From the NCBI RefSeq assembly GCF_029436685.1, contig NZ_JAROCY010000004.1, positions 124,001 to 188,000 on the forward strand: a stretch of 64,000 nt of DNA. Direction: 5' to 3'. Under the pieces are notes generated by a model that was not told the origin of the DNA, did not search any database, and saw only the letters and a program-made list of their open reading frames with translations. Source of the DNA: Novosphingobium cyanobacteriorum (GTDB lineage: Bacteria; Pseudomonadota; Alphaproteobacteria; Sphingomonadales; Sphingomonadaceae). A program made the position numbers and the translations under genes. This document shows positions 15,765-23,234 of the stretch, one piece after another (position 1 is the stretch's first letter; each line of letters starts with the position of its first letter).

Positions 15765-16586
15765 ATGGCGGTTGTGCAGTTCAAGCGCAGGCAGCAGGCC
15801 ACTGCTGCGCCAATGCGCGCGCGGCAGGACATCCGCCGTCCGTTCCTCGGCTGGACGATGCTGGAATCCGCCCGTTTCATGATGGAGGCGGGCACGCTGG
15901 CGCTGTCATGGCCGTTGCTGTTCAGCGCACCGCGCGGCGATGGGCACCCGGTCATGGTGCTGCCCGGCTTCGCCACCAACGATACGATGACCGCGCTGTT
16001 GCGCCAGTTCCTCTCCACCATCGGCTATGATGTCCACCCCTGGGACCTCGGCTGGAACCTCGACCAGCACAGCGCGGGCGAGAACGGCGAGCATGTGGCG
16101 CGGCGGATCGAGGAGATCGCCACCGCCACCGGCCAGCGCGTCAGCCTTGTCGGCTGGAGCCTCGGCGGCGTGATCGCGCGTGAGGCGGCGCGGCGCGAAG
16201 GGCCGGACGGCGCGCTGCGGCAGGTGATCACGCTTGGCAGCCCGTTCACCGGCAATCCCAAGGCGACCAGCCTCAATGCGATGTACGAACTGCTCACCGG
16301 CAACAAGGTGTCCTCGATGCAGGGCCATGCCCGCTATGCCCGCGGCCACCATCCGCTGCCCGTGCCCTCCACCGCGATCTTCAGCCGCAGCGACGGCATC
16401 ACCGCCTGGGAAAACTGCGTGAGCGAAACCGATGCGCAGACCGAAAATGTCGAGGTCCACTGCAGCCACTTCGGCTTTGTCGCCAACCCGGCGGTGTTCT
16501 ATGCCGTGGCCGACCGGCTCGCGCTGGCCGAAGGCGAATGGCGCCCGTTCGACCGTTCGGGGCCGTTTGCCGCGTTCTATCCCTGA
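15765..16586 (+). CDS. Alpha/beta hydrolase family protein
   Basis: The 273-residue protein has the hydrolase elbow VGWSLGGVIAREAARR (nucleophile Ser in GWSLGG), an oxyanion-type PVMVLPGFATNDTM, and LGSPFTGNP after it. A His in HCSHFGF near residue 235 and an Asp in FSRSDGITAW complete a plausible catalytic triad. There is no signal peptide. The nearest recognisable group is the esterase/lipase type with LGSPF. The gene is divergent from the catabolic operon, with 197 nt between the starts, and may or may not belong to the same pathway. Confidence 0.85.
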   Translation: MAVVQFKRRQQATAAPMRARQDIRRPFLGWTMLESARFMMEAGTLALSWPLLFSAPRGDGHPVMVLPGFATNDTMTALLRQFLSTIGYDVHPWDLGWNLDQHSAGENGEHVARRIEEIATATGQRVSLVGWSLGGVIAREAARREGPDGALRQVITLGSPFTGNPKATSLNAMYELLTGNKVSSMQGHARYARGHHPLPVPSTAIFSRSDGITAWENCVSETDAQTENVEVHCSHFGFVANPAVFYAVADRLALAEGEWRPFDRSGPFAAFYP

Positions 16587-16618
16587 GGCCCCTTCCAATC
16601 CGCAGCGCAGTGCCTATA

Positions 16619-16916
16619 TGGGTCCCTGCCGGTTTCGACCGGCTATGGTGATAAACTGCGGCGTGCAATAGGCACAGCGGACCCGGGGGCGGTACCCGGC
16701 GGCTCCACCATCACCACCGGACCAATGGGCCGGGCCTTGTTGTCGCAAGGGTGTTGATGGGGCCGAACTAGGATCGACGTGTGTTGAAAAGCGCTGTTTT
16801 TGCCCGGGCTGAGTAACCCGTTCAAGGCTCAAAACTCACAAGTGCCAACGACAACGAAGCACTTGCTCTCGCCGCGTAATTCTAGGGGCTAACGCCCTGA
16901 AGTTATAAGGTTAGAG
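16619..16916 (+). ncRNA. ssrA: Transfer-messenger RNA, circularly permuted two-piece type (ends approximate)
   Basis: The acceptor piece comes first: a T-arm (CCGGG-GGCGGTA-CCCGG) leads to the 3' acceptor strand CGGCTCC-A-CCA ending at 16710. After an excised loop, the coding piece starts at 16759 with GGGGCCGAACTAGGATCGAC; GGGGCCG pairs with CGGCTCC (one G-U) to make the 7-bp acceptor stem. The tag frame lies at 16844-16879. This permuted order is characteristic of alphaproteobacteria. tmRNA with SmpB rescues stalled ribosomes and tags the unfinished protein. The outer ends are estimates; a hairpin at 16919-16935 lies just beyond. Confidence 0.93.
16844..16879 (+). other. tmRNA proteolysis-tag reading frame (ANDNEALALAA)
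   Basis: GCC is the resume codon, followed by AAC GAC AAC GAA and so on to TAA at 16877-16879. The tag ANDNEALALAA ends in the ALAA degron recognised by ClpXP-type proteases. The short 11-residue form ending LALAA is the sphingomonad version. Confidence 0.95.
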
Positions 16917-17029
16917 CACGGTTCGGACCGAACCGGGTAACAGAATCGGAAACCGGGGGCTGGGGGCGAGCCTAGCAACAGAATCGCCCTACTCATCCCA
17001 TGCCCCATCTCCACCCGCCAGACCTTTCC

Positions 17030-17170
17030 CGTTCGTCTGAGCGAAGTGGAGACCTTGGCGCTGTTGTGGTTCGACAAGCTCACCACGAGCGGTTTTTGTG
17101 GATCCCTATAATCATAATCGGGCCATAGCCCCGACCCGCTCATCCTGAGCCCGCCGAAGGACGAAGGATG
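17030..17170. repeat. Cluster of dispersed intergenic repeats in the tmRNA/small-gene spacer
   Basis: The 250-nt spacer 16937-17188 has no gene. It holds fragments typical of sphingomonad intergenic repeats: CGTTCGTCTGAGCGAAGTGG (compare the palindrome at 18875-18936), GTTCGACAAGCTCACCACGA and CATCCTGAGCCCGCCGAAGG. The copies are degenerate. Nothing else was found in the spacer. Confidence 0.5.
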
Positions 17171-17188
17171 CCAGCGCAGTGCCCGAAT

Positions 17189-17434
17189 TCAGGCCTGCTC
17201 CACCCGCGCCGCCGCCTTGGCCTCGCGCTCGTACTTCATCGCATCCAGGATCTTGGCCCCGGCCATGAACACCGCCGCGGTGCTCGCCAGGAACAGCAGC
17301 TGGCCCGGCCAGCCGGGAAAGCGCTGCAGATACACGTGCCCACGTTCTGTGGCGCCCAGCGCCAGCGCGTAGATGATCGCAAAGGCCTCGAGCCGGGTCT
17401 TGATGACAAAGAGGCGAGCGATCTTGCGCAGCAT
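17189..17434 (-). CDS. Small membrane protein of unknown function
   Basis: The 81-residue protein starts with a basic segment (MLRKIARLFVIKTR), has hydrophobic segments at about 15-27 (LEAFAIIYALALG) and 45-64 (LLFLASTAAVFMAGAKI), and ends in a charged Ala-rich tail. I do not recognise a named family. It is transcribed away from the tmRNA, downstream of astB with a 133-nt gap, and may be a separate unit. Confidence 0.7.
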   Translation of the reverse strand: MLRKIARLFVIKTRLEAFAIIYALALGATERGHVYLQRFPGWPGQLLFLASTAAVFMAGAKILDAMKYEREAKAAARVEQA

Positions 17435-17567
17435 TGCCTATCCCTAATTCTTACCGTGGTCCTCCGCAACCTTCGTGCCATTTGCGGAAACGCGCAGGCC
17501 GGGCAGGTTAACGGACCAGACGGTGTAAACGGGGGCGACAGGTCCTTTCCTTGGCAATGCAGCAGGA

Positions 17568-18830
17568 TCAGGCGAGTTCCGGCAGACCCAATGCTTCGAG
17601 CAGGGCAGCCCGTGCGTTGCGAACCGTTACGGTGAGCGCGGGCTGGCCAAGATCACCCGGATCGATCTGTTCGGGCCAGTTTGCCGCCACCACCCGCTCC
17701 ACCAGCGCAATCTTCGCCTCGTCCAGCAGAAAGCGCGGATCGACCGTGGCCGGGTCCGCCACCACGCGCAGCCGAAGGCAGGCAGGCCCACCGCCATTGG
17801 CCATGGACTGGCGCACGTCCACCGGCAGCACGCGCCGGATCGGCCCGTTGCCCGCCAGCATCGCGTCAAGCCAGCCGCGCACCGATGGCGTCTCCCACGC
17901 CTCCAGCGGGATCACCAGGCCCATTTCGCCCGATGGCAGCGTCAGCAGCTGCGCGTTGAACAGGTAACTGCGGATCGCGTCGGCCAGGCTCACCGCGCTC
18001 GCCGGCACGACCACGATCTCCGCCTCGGGCAGTTTCTCGCGGATCGCGGCATAGGTGCCTTCGGGGTCGGCAAAGGCCAGTTCGTGGGTGAACAGCACGC
18101 GCTCGTTGGCCACCGCCACCACATCGTTGTGGAATGCACCTGCCTCGATCGCCTCGGCCGATTGCTCCACGAACAGGCAGCGCGCGGGATTCAGGCCATG
18201 CAGCCGCGCCACTGCCCGGCTCGCCTGTTCATGCTGCCGCGCAGGGAAGCGCCCGCCCGGTTTGCCATAGACGAAGATCTCGATGCCCGGCGCGCCGTGC
18301 TGTGCGCACATCCGCATGTGGTTGGCCGCGCCTTCGTCGCCAAAGCAGGCGGGCACCGCATCGTGCACCGCAAAGTGTGCGCTGCTGGCAAAGGCCAGCC
18401 GCAGCTGGCGCACCGTGTCCGGCCATTCCTGCGACCGGTGCGGCATGGTCACGAGGTTGGCGGCGGTCAGGTGGCAACGCGCGTCGGCGGTGTCGGGTGC
18501 GGGGCTGACCGTGGCCGCATTGGCCGTCCACATCGAACTGGCGCTCCACGCCGCCGCACGCAGGCGCTTCTCCGCCTCGTCCTGCGGCGCGCCGCTCAAG
18601 CCCAGCGCCTGCAACAGGCCGTCATTCGGGCGCGGCAGCGGGCACAGCAGCCCCTGCGCCAGCCCCAATGCCAGGTTGTGGCGCATCTTGCCCAGCCCCT
18701 GCAGCGCGGCCGCGCGCGGGTAGGACGGATCGCCCGCATGGCTCGCCGAAGCCAGATTGCCCAGGCTCAGCCCGGCATAGTTGTGGCTGGGGCCGACCAG
18801 CCCGTCGAAGTTGATTTCCACCAGCGCCAT
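17568..18830 (-). CDS. astB: N-succinylarginine dihydrolase
   Basis: The 420-residue enzyme is the second step of the arginine succinyltransferase pathway: N2-succinylarginine to N2-succinylornithine, CO2 and two ammonia. It opens with the family signature INFDGLVGPSHNYAGLS; HRSQEWPDTVRQ and FGDEGAANHMR are further landmarks, and the C-terminal NGGGPACLRLRV carries conserved pentein-fold residues. The ATG at 18830 is used. It follows astA after a 120-nt gap that contains a perfect palindrome. Confidence 0.94.
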   Translation of the reverse strand: MALVEINFDGLVGPSHNYAGLSLGNLASASHAGDPSYPRAAALQGLGKMRHNLALGLAQGLLCPLPRPNDGLLQALGLSGAPQDEAEKRLRAAAWSASSMWTANAATVSPAPDTADARCHLTAANLVTMPHRSQEWPDTVRQLRLAFASSAHFAVHDAVPACFGDEGAANHMRMCAQHGAPGIEIFVYGKPGGRFPARQHEQASRAVARLHGLNPARCLFVEQSAEAIEAGAFHNDVVAVANERVLFTHELAFADPEGTYAAIREKLPEAEIVVVPASAVSLADAIRSYLFNAQLLTLPSGEMGLVIPLEAWETPSVRGWLDAMLAGNGPIRRVLPVDVRQSMANGGGPACLRLRVVADPATVDPRFLLDEAKIALVERVVAANWPEQIDPGDLGQPALTVTVRNARAALLEALGLPELA

Positions 18831-18874
18831 CAAAAAGACCCCAAATCCTCAAGCCAAGCCCGATCACCCACCCC

Positions 18875-18936
18875 CGTTCGTGTCGAGCGAAGTCGAGACA
18901 CCACGCGCAGTGTCTCGACTTCGCTCGACACGAACG
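18875..18936. repeat. Perfect 27-bp inverted repeat between astA and astB
   Basis: Arms 18875-18901 and 18910-18936 are exact reverse complements (core GTCGAGCGAAGTCGAGACAC) around an 8-nt loop CACGCGCA. On RNA this is a very stable hairpin, but no T tract follows on either strand. It belongs to the TCGAGCGAAGTCGAGA repeat type common in sphingomonads, and could act as an RNA-processing or 3'-end-stabilising element within the operon. Confidence 0.85.
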
Positions 18937-18950
18937 CGCAGGGGAAAGCG

Positions 18951-19991
18951 TTACCTGCGCACGTGCCACACTGTATCGCCCACGCCCACGTCCAGCGCGG
19001 CGGCGGCGATGGGATCTAGCACCACGCCATCCCCGTCCAGCGCCAGTTCGGCAAAGGTGCAGCGATAATCCGCCAGCTTTCCGGCGGCGACGAGCGACTT
19101 CACCACCGGCCCGCTGCCTTCCGGCGCGCGGACATGCGTCACCTTGGCCTCCTGCGCCTCGCAGATCGACCGCACCCGGTCGGTGCGCGCGGTCATGGTC
19201 GGGCCGCCGTCGAAGATGTCGACATAGCCTTCATAGGCGAACCCTTCCTCTTCCAGCATGCGCATCGCGGCGCGGCCGGTGGGGTGGGGCAGGCCGATGG
19301 CGGTGCGCGCGGATTCCGGCAGCATTGCCACATAGACCGGATGCTTGGGCATCAGGTCGGCAATGAACTGGTTGCCGTTGATCGCGTTGAAATAGTCCGC
19401 TTCCTGAAAGCTCATGCCAAAGAAGCGGCCCGCCACCCCGTCCCAGAATGGCGATCCGCCGCGCTCGTCGATGATGCCGCGCAACTCTGCCAGGATCTTG
19501 TCGCCAAAGCGCCTGCGGTGCATCGCGATGAACAGGTACCGGCTGCGCGCCAGCAGCAGGCCCAGCCCCCCGGCACGCTCGCTGGGGTGCAGGAACAGGC
19601 CGCCCACTTCGCTCGATCCTTCCAGATCGGTAACAAGGTTGAGCATTTCCGCGCGGAACGTGCGGTTCAATTCCTTGCTGTGCTGGGTCAGCGTGGCCAT
19701 GCGATAGGAATAGAACGGCCACTGTTGCCCCACCCGGGTAAAGACCTGCGCGGTGCCGCGCACTTCGCCCGTGGCAACGTCTTCCAGCACCAGCACGAAC
19801 AGTTCGTCGCGCGGGTGGTCGGGGTCGCCTTCGCGCGTGTCGGCATAGGCGGCGGCGGAGCGTTCCAGCTTCGCCGTCAACGACTTGCGGTCCGGCGGCA
19901 GGTTGGTGAAACCTCCTCCGGTCAGCTTGGCCATCTCGTAAAGATGCTGCAGGTCCGCCGGTGTTGCGGCCCTGATCCGATGCGTCATCAT
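18951..19991 (-). CDS. astA: Arginine N-succinyltransferase
   Basis: The 346-residue enzyme transfers succinyl from succinyl-CoA to arginine, the first step of the AST pathway. Typical segments are RAATPADLQHLYEMAKLTG at the N-terminus, VGGLFLHPSERAGGLGLLLA, FGDKILAELRG and GVAGRFFGMSFQEADYF. The start ATGATGA overlaps the stop of the M20 gene by 4 nt; the frame is open upstream but the conserved N-terminus begins here. It is coupled with the M20 hydrolase upstream and astB downstream. Confidence 0.94.
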   Translation of the reverse strand: MMTHRIRAATPADLQHLYEMAKLTGGGFTNLPPDRKSLTAKLERSAAAYADTREGDPDHPRDELFVLVLEDVATGEVRGTAQVFTRVGQQWPFYSYRMATLTQHSKELNRTFRAEMLNLVTDLEGSSEVGGLFLHPSERAGGLGLLLARSRYLFIAMHRRRFGDKILAELRGIIDERGGSPFWDGVAGRFFGMSFQEADYFNAINGNQFIADLMPKHPVYVAMLPESARTAIGLPHPTGRAAMRMLEEEGFAYEGYVDIFDGGPTMTARTDRVRSICEAQEAKVTHVRAPEGSGPVVKSLVAAGKLADYRCTFAELALDGDGVVLDPIAAAALDVGVGDTVWHVRR

Positions 19992-21193
19992 TCCCCTCCC
20001 GCCAGGCGGTGCAGCACCAGCGTGGAGAGCATCGCGCGCTCCGCCAGCGAGGGCACCACCAGGAATTCCCTGTCCGAATGGATCGCGCCGCCGCGCACGC
20101 CCATGGTATCGACCACCGGCACGCCGAGCGCGGCGATGTTGTTGCCGTCGCAGACTCCGCCGCTCGATTGCCAACGGATGTCCTGCCCCAGCGCCGCCCC
20201 GCAATCGCGGACCACGCCGAACAGCGATTCCGCCTGCGGAGTCAAAGGCTTGGGTGGGCGCGTCACGCCGCCGTGCAGGTGGATCGAAACCTCGTGCGCC
20301 GCCTCCACCGCCGCCACCTGCAGCGGCAGTTGGGCCAGGAAGCGGTCCGCATCGGCGGTTTCGCGCGGGCGGATGTTGAAGCGCAGCACTGCGTTGTCGG
20401 GCACCACGTTGTTCCCCGATCCGCCGTCGATCTTCGCCGGGTTGATCGAAATTCCATCAGTTTCCAAGGCCTTGAGCCGTAGCGCGAGATCCGCCGCAGC
20501 GAGCACCGCGTTGCGCCCGTCCTTGGGATTGCGCCCGGCGTGGGCACTGCGGCCGCGCACGATCGCGGCATAGTTGCCGCTGCCGCCACGCGCGCCTGCC
20601 AGAGTGCCATCGGGCAGGGCTGATGGCTCGTAAGTCAATGCAAAGGCCTTGTTTTTTGCGAGCGTGGCGATCAGGGGGGCGCTGGAAAGGCTGCCGGTTT
20701 CCTCGTCGGAATTGATCATCACGTCATAGCCGACGCCGGCCGCAGCGGGGCTGGCCTCGAAGGCGGCGAGCGCGGCGAGGATCACCGCGATGCCGCCCTT
20801 CATGTCGGCCACGCCGGGGCCGTTAAGAGTCTGATCATCAAGCCATTTCGTGGTCTGGAACGGATCGCCAGCGGGAAACACCGTGTCCATGTGCCCCGTC
20901 AGCAGGAAGCGCTTCTGGGCCTCGGGTCGCACCGACAGGACGAGGTGATCGCCGTGGGACAGGCTTAGCGTCGTTCCGTCGGCCGAGACCGCCTCGACCG
21001 GTGCGGCGGGCTCAAGGCGGACCTCTCCGGGCAGGGCGGCGAAGGATTCGGCCAGCAGCCCTGCCTGTTCGGCAAGGCCGGAAAGATTGCGGGTGCCGGT
21101 GTTAAGTGCTGACCATCGCAGCACTTTTTCAAGCATGGCTGGCCCGTCAAGCGAAGCGAGAAGGGCCTGTTCTGTCCGCGAAAGCTGTTGCAC
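19988..21193 (-). CDS. M20-family metallohydrolase in the arginine succinyltransferase operon
   Basis: The 401-residue protein has the M20 dinuclear zinc motifs: LLTGHMDTVF (His and Asp), NGPGVADMKGG (bridging Asp), INSDEETGS (catalytic and metal Glu) and a final metal His in GAIHSDREF. It resembles glutamate carboxypeptidase/ArgE/DapE-type hydrolases. Members of M20 remove acyl groups from acyl-amino acids (DapE removes succinyl). Translational coupling with astA suggests it may hydrolyse succinylglutamate in place of AstE; this is inference. The start is a GTG at 21193 without a clear ribosome-binding site. Confidence 0.85.
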   Translation of the reverse strand: MQQLSRTEQALLASLDGPAMLEKVLRWSALNTGTRNLSGLAEQAGLLAESFAALPGEVRLEPAAPVEAVSADGTTLSLSHGDHLVLSVRPEAQKRFLLTGHMDTVFPAGDPFQTTKWLDDQTLNGPGVADMKGGIAVILAALAAFEASPAAAGVGYDVMINSDEETGSLSSAPLIATLAKNKAFALTYEPSALPDGTLAGARGGSGNYAAIVRGRSAHAGRNPKDGRNAVLAAADLALRLKALETDGISINPAKIDGGSGNNVVPDNAVLRFNIRPRETADADRFLAQLPLQVAAVEAAHEVSIHLHGGVTRPPKPLTPQAESLFGVVRDCGAALGQDIRWQSSGGVCDGNNIAALGVPVVDTMGVRGGAIHSDREFLVVPSLAERAMLSTLVLHRLAGGE

Positions 21194-21238
21194 CTGTAAC
21201 CGTCTAGCGGTTCCCGGCGGCGGGGTGAACCCCGTAGA

Positions 21239-21292
21239 TTGAAAACGACTGAGAAGGGGTTGAGATCGACTGAGAGCGACCGAGACGGGGTC
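21239..21292. repeat. GACTGAG-type dispersed repeat, copy 2
   Basis: The stretch consists of TTGAAAACGACTGAG, GGGGTTGAGATCGACTGAG and AGCGACCGAGACGGGG units, matching the minus strand of 8708-8773. It ends at the stop codon of rsmA. A short CGGGG/CCCCG hairpin (21221-21234) sits beside it. Confidence 0.55.
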
Positions 21293-22119
21293 TAGGCCGA
21301 CAGAACCCGTGCAATCGCCACGAAGTCTGCAACCTTCAGGGTTTCCGCCCGGCGCTGCGGATCGATGCGCAGCTGATCGAGCGCGGCAAGCGCGCCGGGC
21401 AGCCCTTTCAACGACTGGCGCAGCATCTTGCGGCGCTGCCCGAAGGCCGCCTCGGTCACCCGCTCCAGCATCCGCGCCGAAACGCCCTCGGGCATGTCAG
21501 CGGGCGTGACGTGGACGATCGCGCTCATCACCTTGGGCGGGGGCGTGAAGGCGCTGCGGTGGACTTTCATCGCAATGCGCGGATTTGCGCGCCATTGCGC
21601 CAGTATGGCGAGGCGGCCGAAGGCGTCACTGCCGGTTGGCGCGATGATGCGTTCGGCCACTTCCTGCTGGAACATCAGCGTCAGCGATTTCCACTGCGGT
21701 GGCCAGCTTTGGCCCGAAAGCCAGCCGGTGAACAGCGCGGTGCCGACGTTGTAGGGCAGGTTCGCCGCGACATGCCATGGTCCGTCGAACAGCGTGGCGG
21801 GGGCGATCTTGGTTGCATCGCCCTCGATCACCGTCAGCTGGCCGGGAAACGCCTCGGCCAGTTCGGCCAGCGCGGGCAGGCAGCGGCGGTCCATCTCGAT
21901 GGCGGTCACCTTCGCCCCGGCGCGCAGCAGCGCGCGGGTGAGGCCGCCGGGGCCGGGGCCAACCTCCAGCACGTTCTCGCCCTTCAGCCTGCCGGGTACG
22001 GCGGCAATGCGATCGAGCAGCTGTTCGTCAAACAGGAAGTTCTGGCCGAGCGCCTTGGTGGCGATCAGCCCGTACCGGTTGACCACATCGCGCAGGGGGG
22101 GGAGGTCGGGCAGGCTCAT
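21292..22119 (-). CDS. rsmA: 16S rRNA (adenine1518-N6/adenine1519-N6)-dimethyltransferase
   Basis: The 275-residue KsgA/RsmA enzyme dimethylates two adjacent adenines near the 3' end of 16S rRNA. ALGQNFLFDEQLLDRIA, the SAM-binding VLEVGPGPGGLTRALL and the catalytic NLPYNVGTALF are present. The ATG at 22119 overlaps the pdxA stop (ATGA) and is the best start, although the frame opens earlier. It is the last gene of the lptD-surA-pdxA-rsmA string. Confidence 0.95.
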   Translation of the reverse strand: MSLPDLPPLRDVVNRYGLIATKALGQNFLFDEQLLDRIAAVPGRLKGENVLEVGPGPGGLTRALLRAGAKVTAIEMDRRCLPALAELAEAFPGQLTVIEGDATKIAPATLFDGPWHVAANLPYNVGTALFTGWLSGQSWPPQWKSLTLMFQQEVAERIIAPTGSDAFGRLAILAQWRANPRIAMKVHRSAFTPPPKVMSAIVHVTPADMPEGVSARMLERVTEAAFGQRRKMLRQSLKGLPGALAALDQLRIDPQRRAETLKVADFVAIARVLSA

Positions 22120-23114
22120 GCCAAGGCCCTCCGCGCCGCGCATTCGCCGGCCATGCGCAGGGCGGCGAGAGTGGCGCCGGGGCGGGCCTGCCCGGTGCCG
22201 GCGATGGCGAAGGCAGTGCCGTGATCGGGCGAGGTGCGCACGATCGGCAGGCCGAGCGTGACGTTGACGCCTTCATCGAAATCGAGCGCCTTGATCGGGA
22301 TCAGCGCCTGATCGTGGTACATGCAGATGGCGACATCATAGGTTTCGCGCGCGGCAGCGTGGAACATGGTGTCGGCCGGCAGGGGGCCGCGCGCGTCGAT
22401 GCCGGCGGCCTGCAGCGCGGCGACGGCGGGGGCGACCACGGCGCCATCCTCATGCCCCATGCGCCCGTCCTCACCCGCGTGGGGGTTCAGCCCGGCTACG
22501 GCGAGGCGCGGCGCGGCGATGCCATAGTCGCACACCAGCGCGGCGGCGGCGATGCGGCTGCGGGTCTCGATCAGGTCTGCCGTCAGCAGGCCGGGCACGG
22601 CGTGCAGCGCGACGTGGACGGTGACGGGGACGACGCGCAGGGATGGTCCGGCCAGCATCATCACCGCACGATCGTGGGGCACGCCACAGGCATCGGCGAC
22701 GAATTCGGTCTGGCCGGGCTGTGTGAAGCCGACACGGGCAAGGCGGCTTTTGGCCACCGGCCCGGTGACGAGCGCGGCGGCCCGCCCTTCACGCACCAGC
22801 GCGGTGGCGGTTTCCAGCGCCTTCAGCGCCAGCGCCGCGCCTTCATCGGTGGGCTGGCCAGGGGTGTATTCGATATCGCCGAGGTCGAGCACGGGCAGTG
22901 CGGTGTCGAACACTGCAGCCGCCTGTCCCGGATCGGTGATCGCCCTGACCTTCACATGCAGGCCGCGGCGGCGCGCGGCCTTTTCCAGCACACGCTTGCT
23001 GCCCATGACGAAGAAGTGCGGCAGGTTGGCCGTGCCGCTGAGCGCCCAGGCCGCGCAGGCGAGTTCGGGGCCGACGCCGGCAGGATCGCCGATGGTGAGC
23101 GCAAGGGGAGTCAT
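22116..23114 (-). CDS. pdxA: 4-Hydroxythreonine-4-phosphate dehydrogenase
   Basis: The 332-residue enzyme oxidises 4-phosphohydroxy-L-threonine in pyridoxal-5'-phosphate synthesis. Landmarks are LTIGDPAGVGPELACAA at the N-terminus, ICMYHDQALIPIKAL with metal-binding His/Asp, and VRTSPDHGTAFAIAGTG near the end. It is translationally coupled to rsmA; the order surA-pdxA-rsmA is conserved across proteobacteria. Confidence 0.95.
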   Translation of the reverse strand: MTPLALTIGDPAGVGPELACAAWALSGTANLPHFFVMGSKRVLEKAARRRGLHVKVRAITDPGQAAAVFDTALPVLDLGDIEYTPGQPTDEGAALALKALETATALVREGRAAALVTGPVAKSRLARVGFTQPGQTEFVADACGVPHDRAVMMLAGPSLRVVPVTVHVALHAVPGLLTADLIETRSRIAAAALVCDYGIAAPRLAVAGLNPHAGEDGRMGHEDGAVVAPAVAALQAAGIDARGPLPADTMFHAAARETYDVAICMYHDQALIPIKALDFDEGVNVTLGLPIVRTSPDHGTAFAIAGTGQARPGATLAALRMAGECAARRALA

Positions 23115-23192
23115 GGGGCTGCCTTAGGGGATCGGGCGGCGCGGGTCACCCCTGTCGCGCGATTGCCCCTCCGAGCCGCCTGTGGCGGCCCA

Positions 23193-23225
23193 CCTCCCCG
23201 TTTGTGCTTCGCAAAAACGGGGAGG
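23193..23225. terminator. Stable hairpin between surA and pdxA
   Basis: An 11-bp stem (CCTCCCCGTTT at 23193-23203 with its complement at 23215-23225) encloses an 11-nt loop. It follows surA's stop (23235) by 9 nt on the minus strand. With the long GC stem but no proper T tract after it on the minus strand, it may be a repeat-derived attenuator or processing signal rather than a full terminator. Confidence 0.5.
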
Positions 23226-23234
23226 AACCTGGGA

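Noticed and set aside
16614..16832. Minus-strand ORF overlapping the tmRNA
   Set aside because: The region is explained by conserved tmRNA structure on the plus strand; no ribosome-binding site for the ORF.
23193..23225. Standard rho-independent terminator after surA
   Set aside because: The hairpin is strong but lacks a T tract on the minus strand, and pdxA-rsmA follow closely, so it is listed only as a hairpin with lower confidence.
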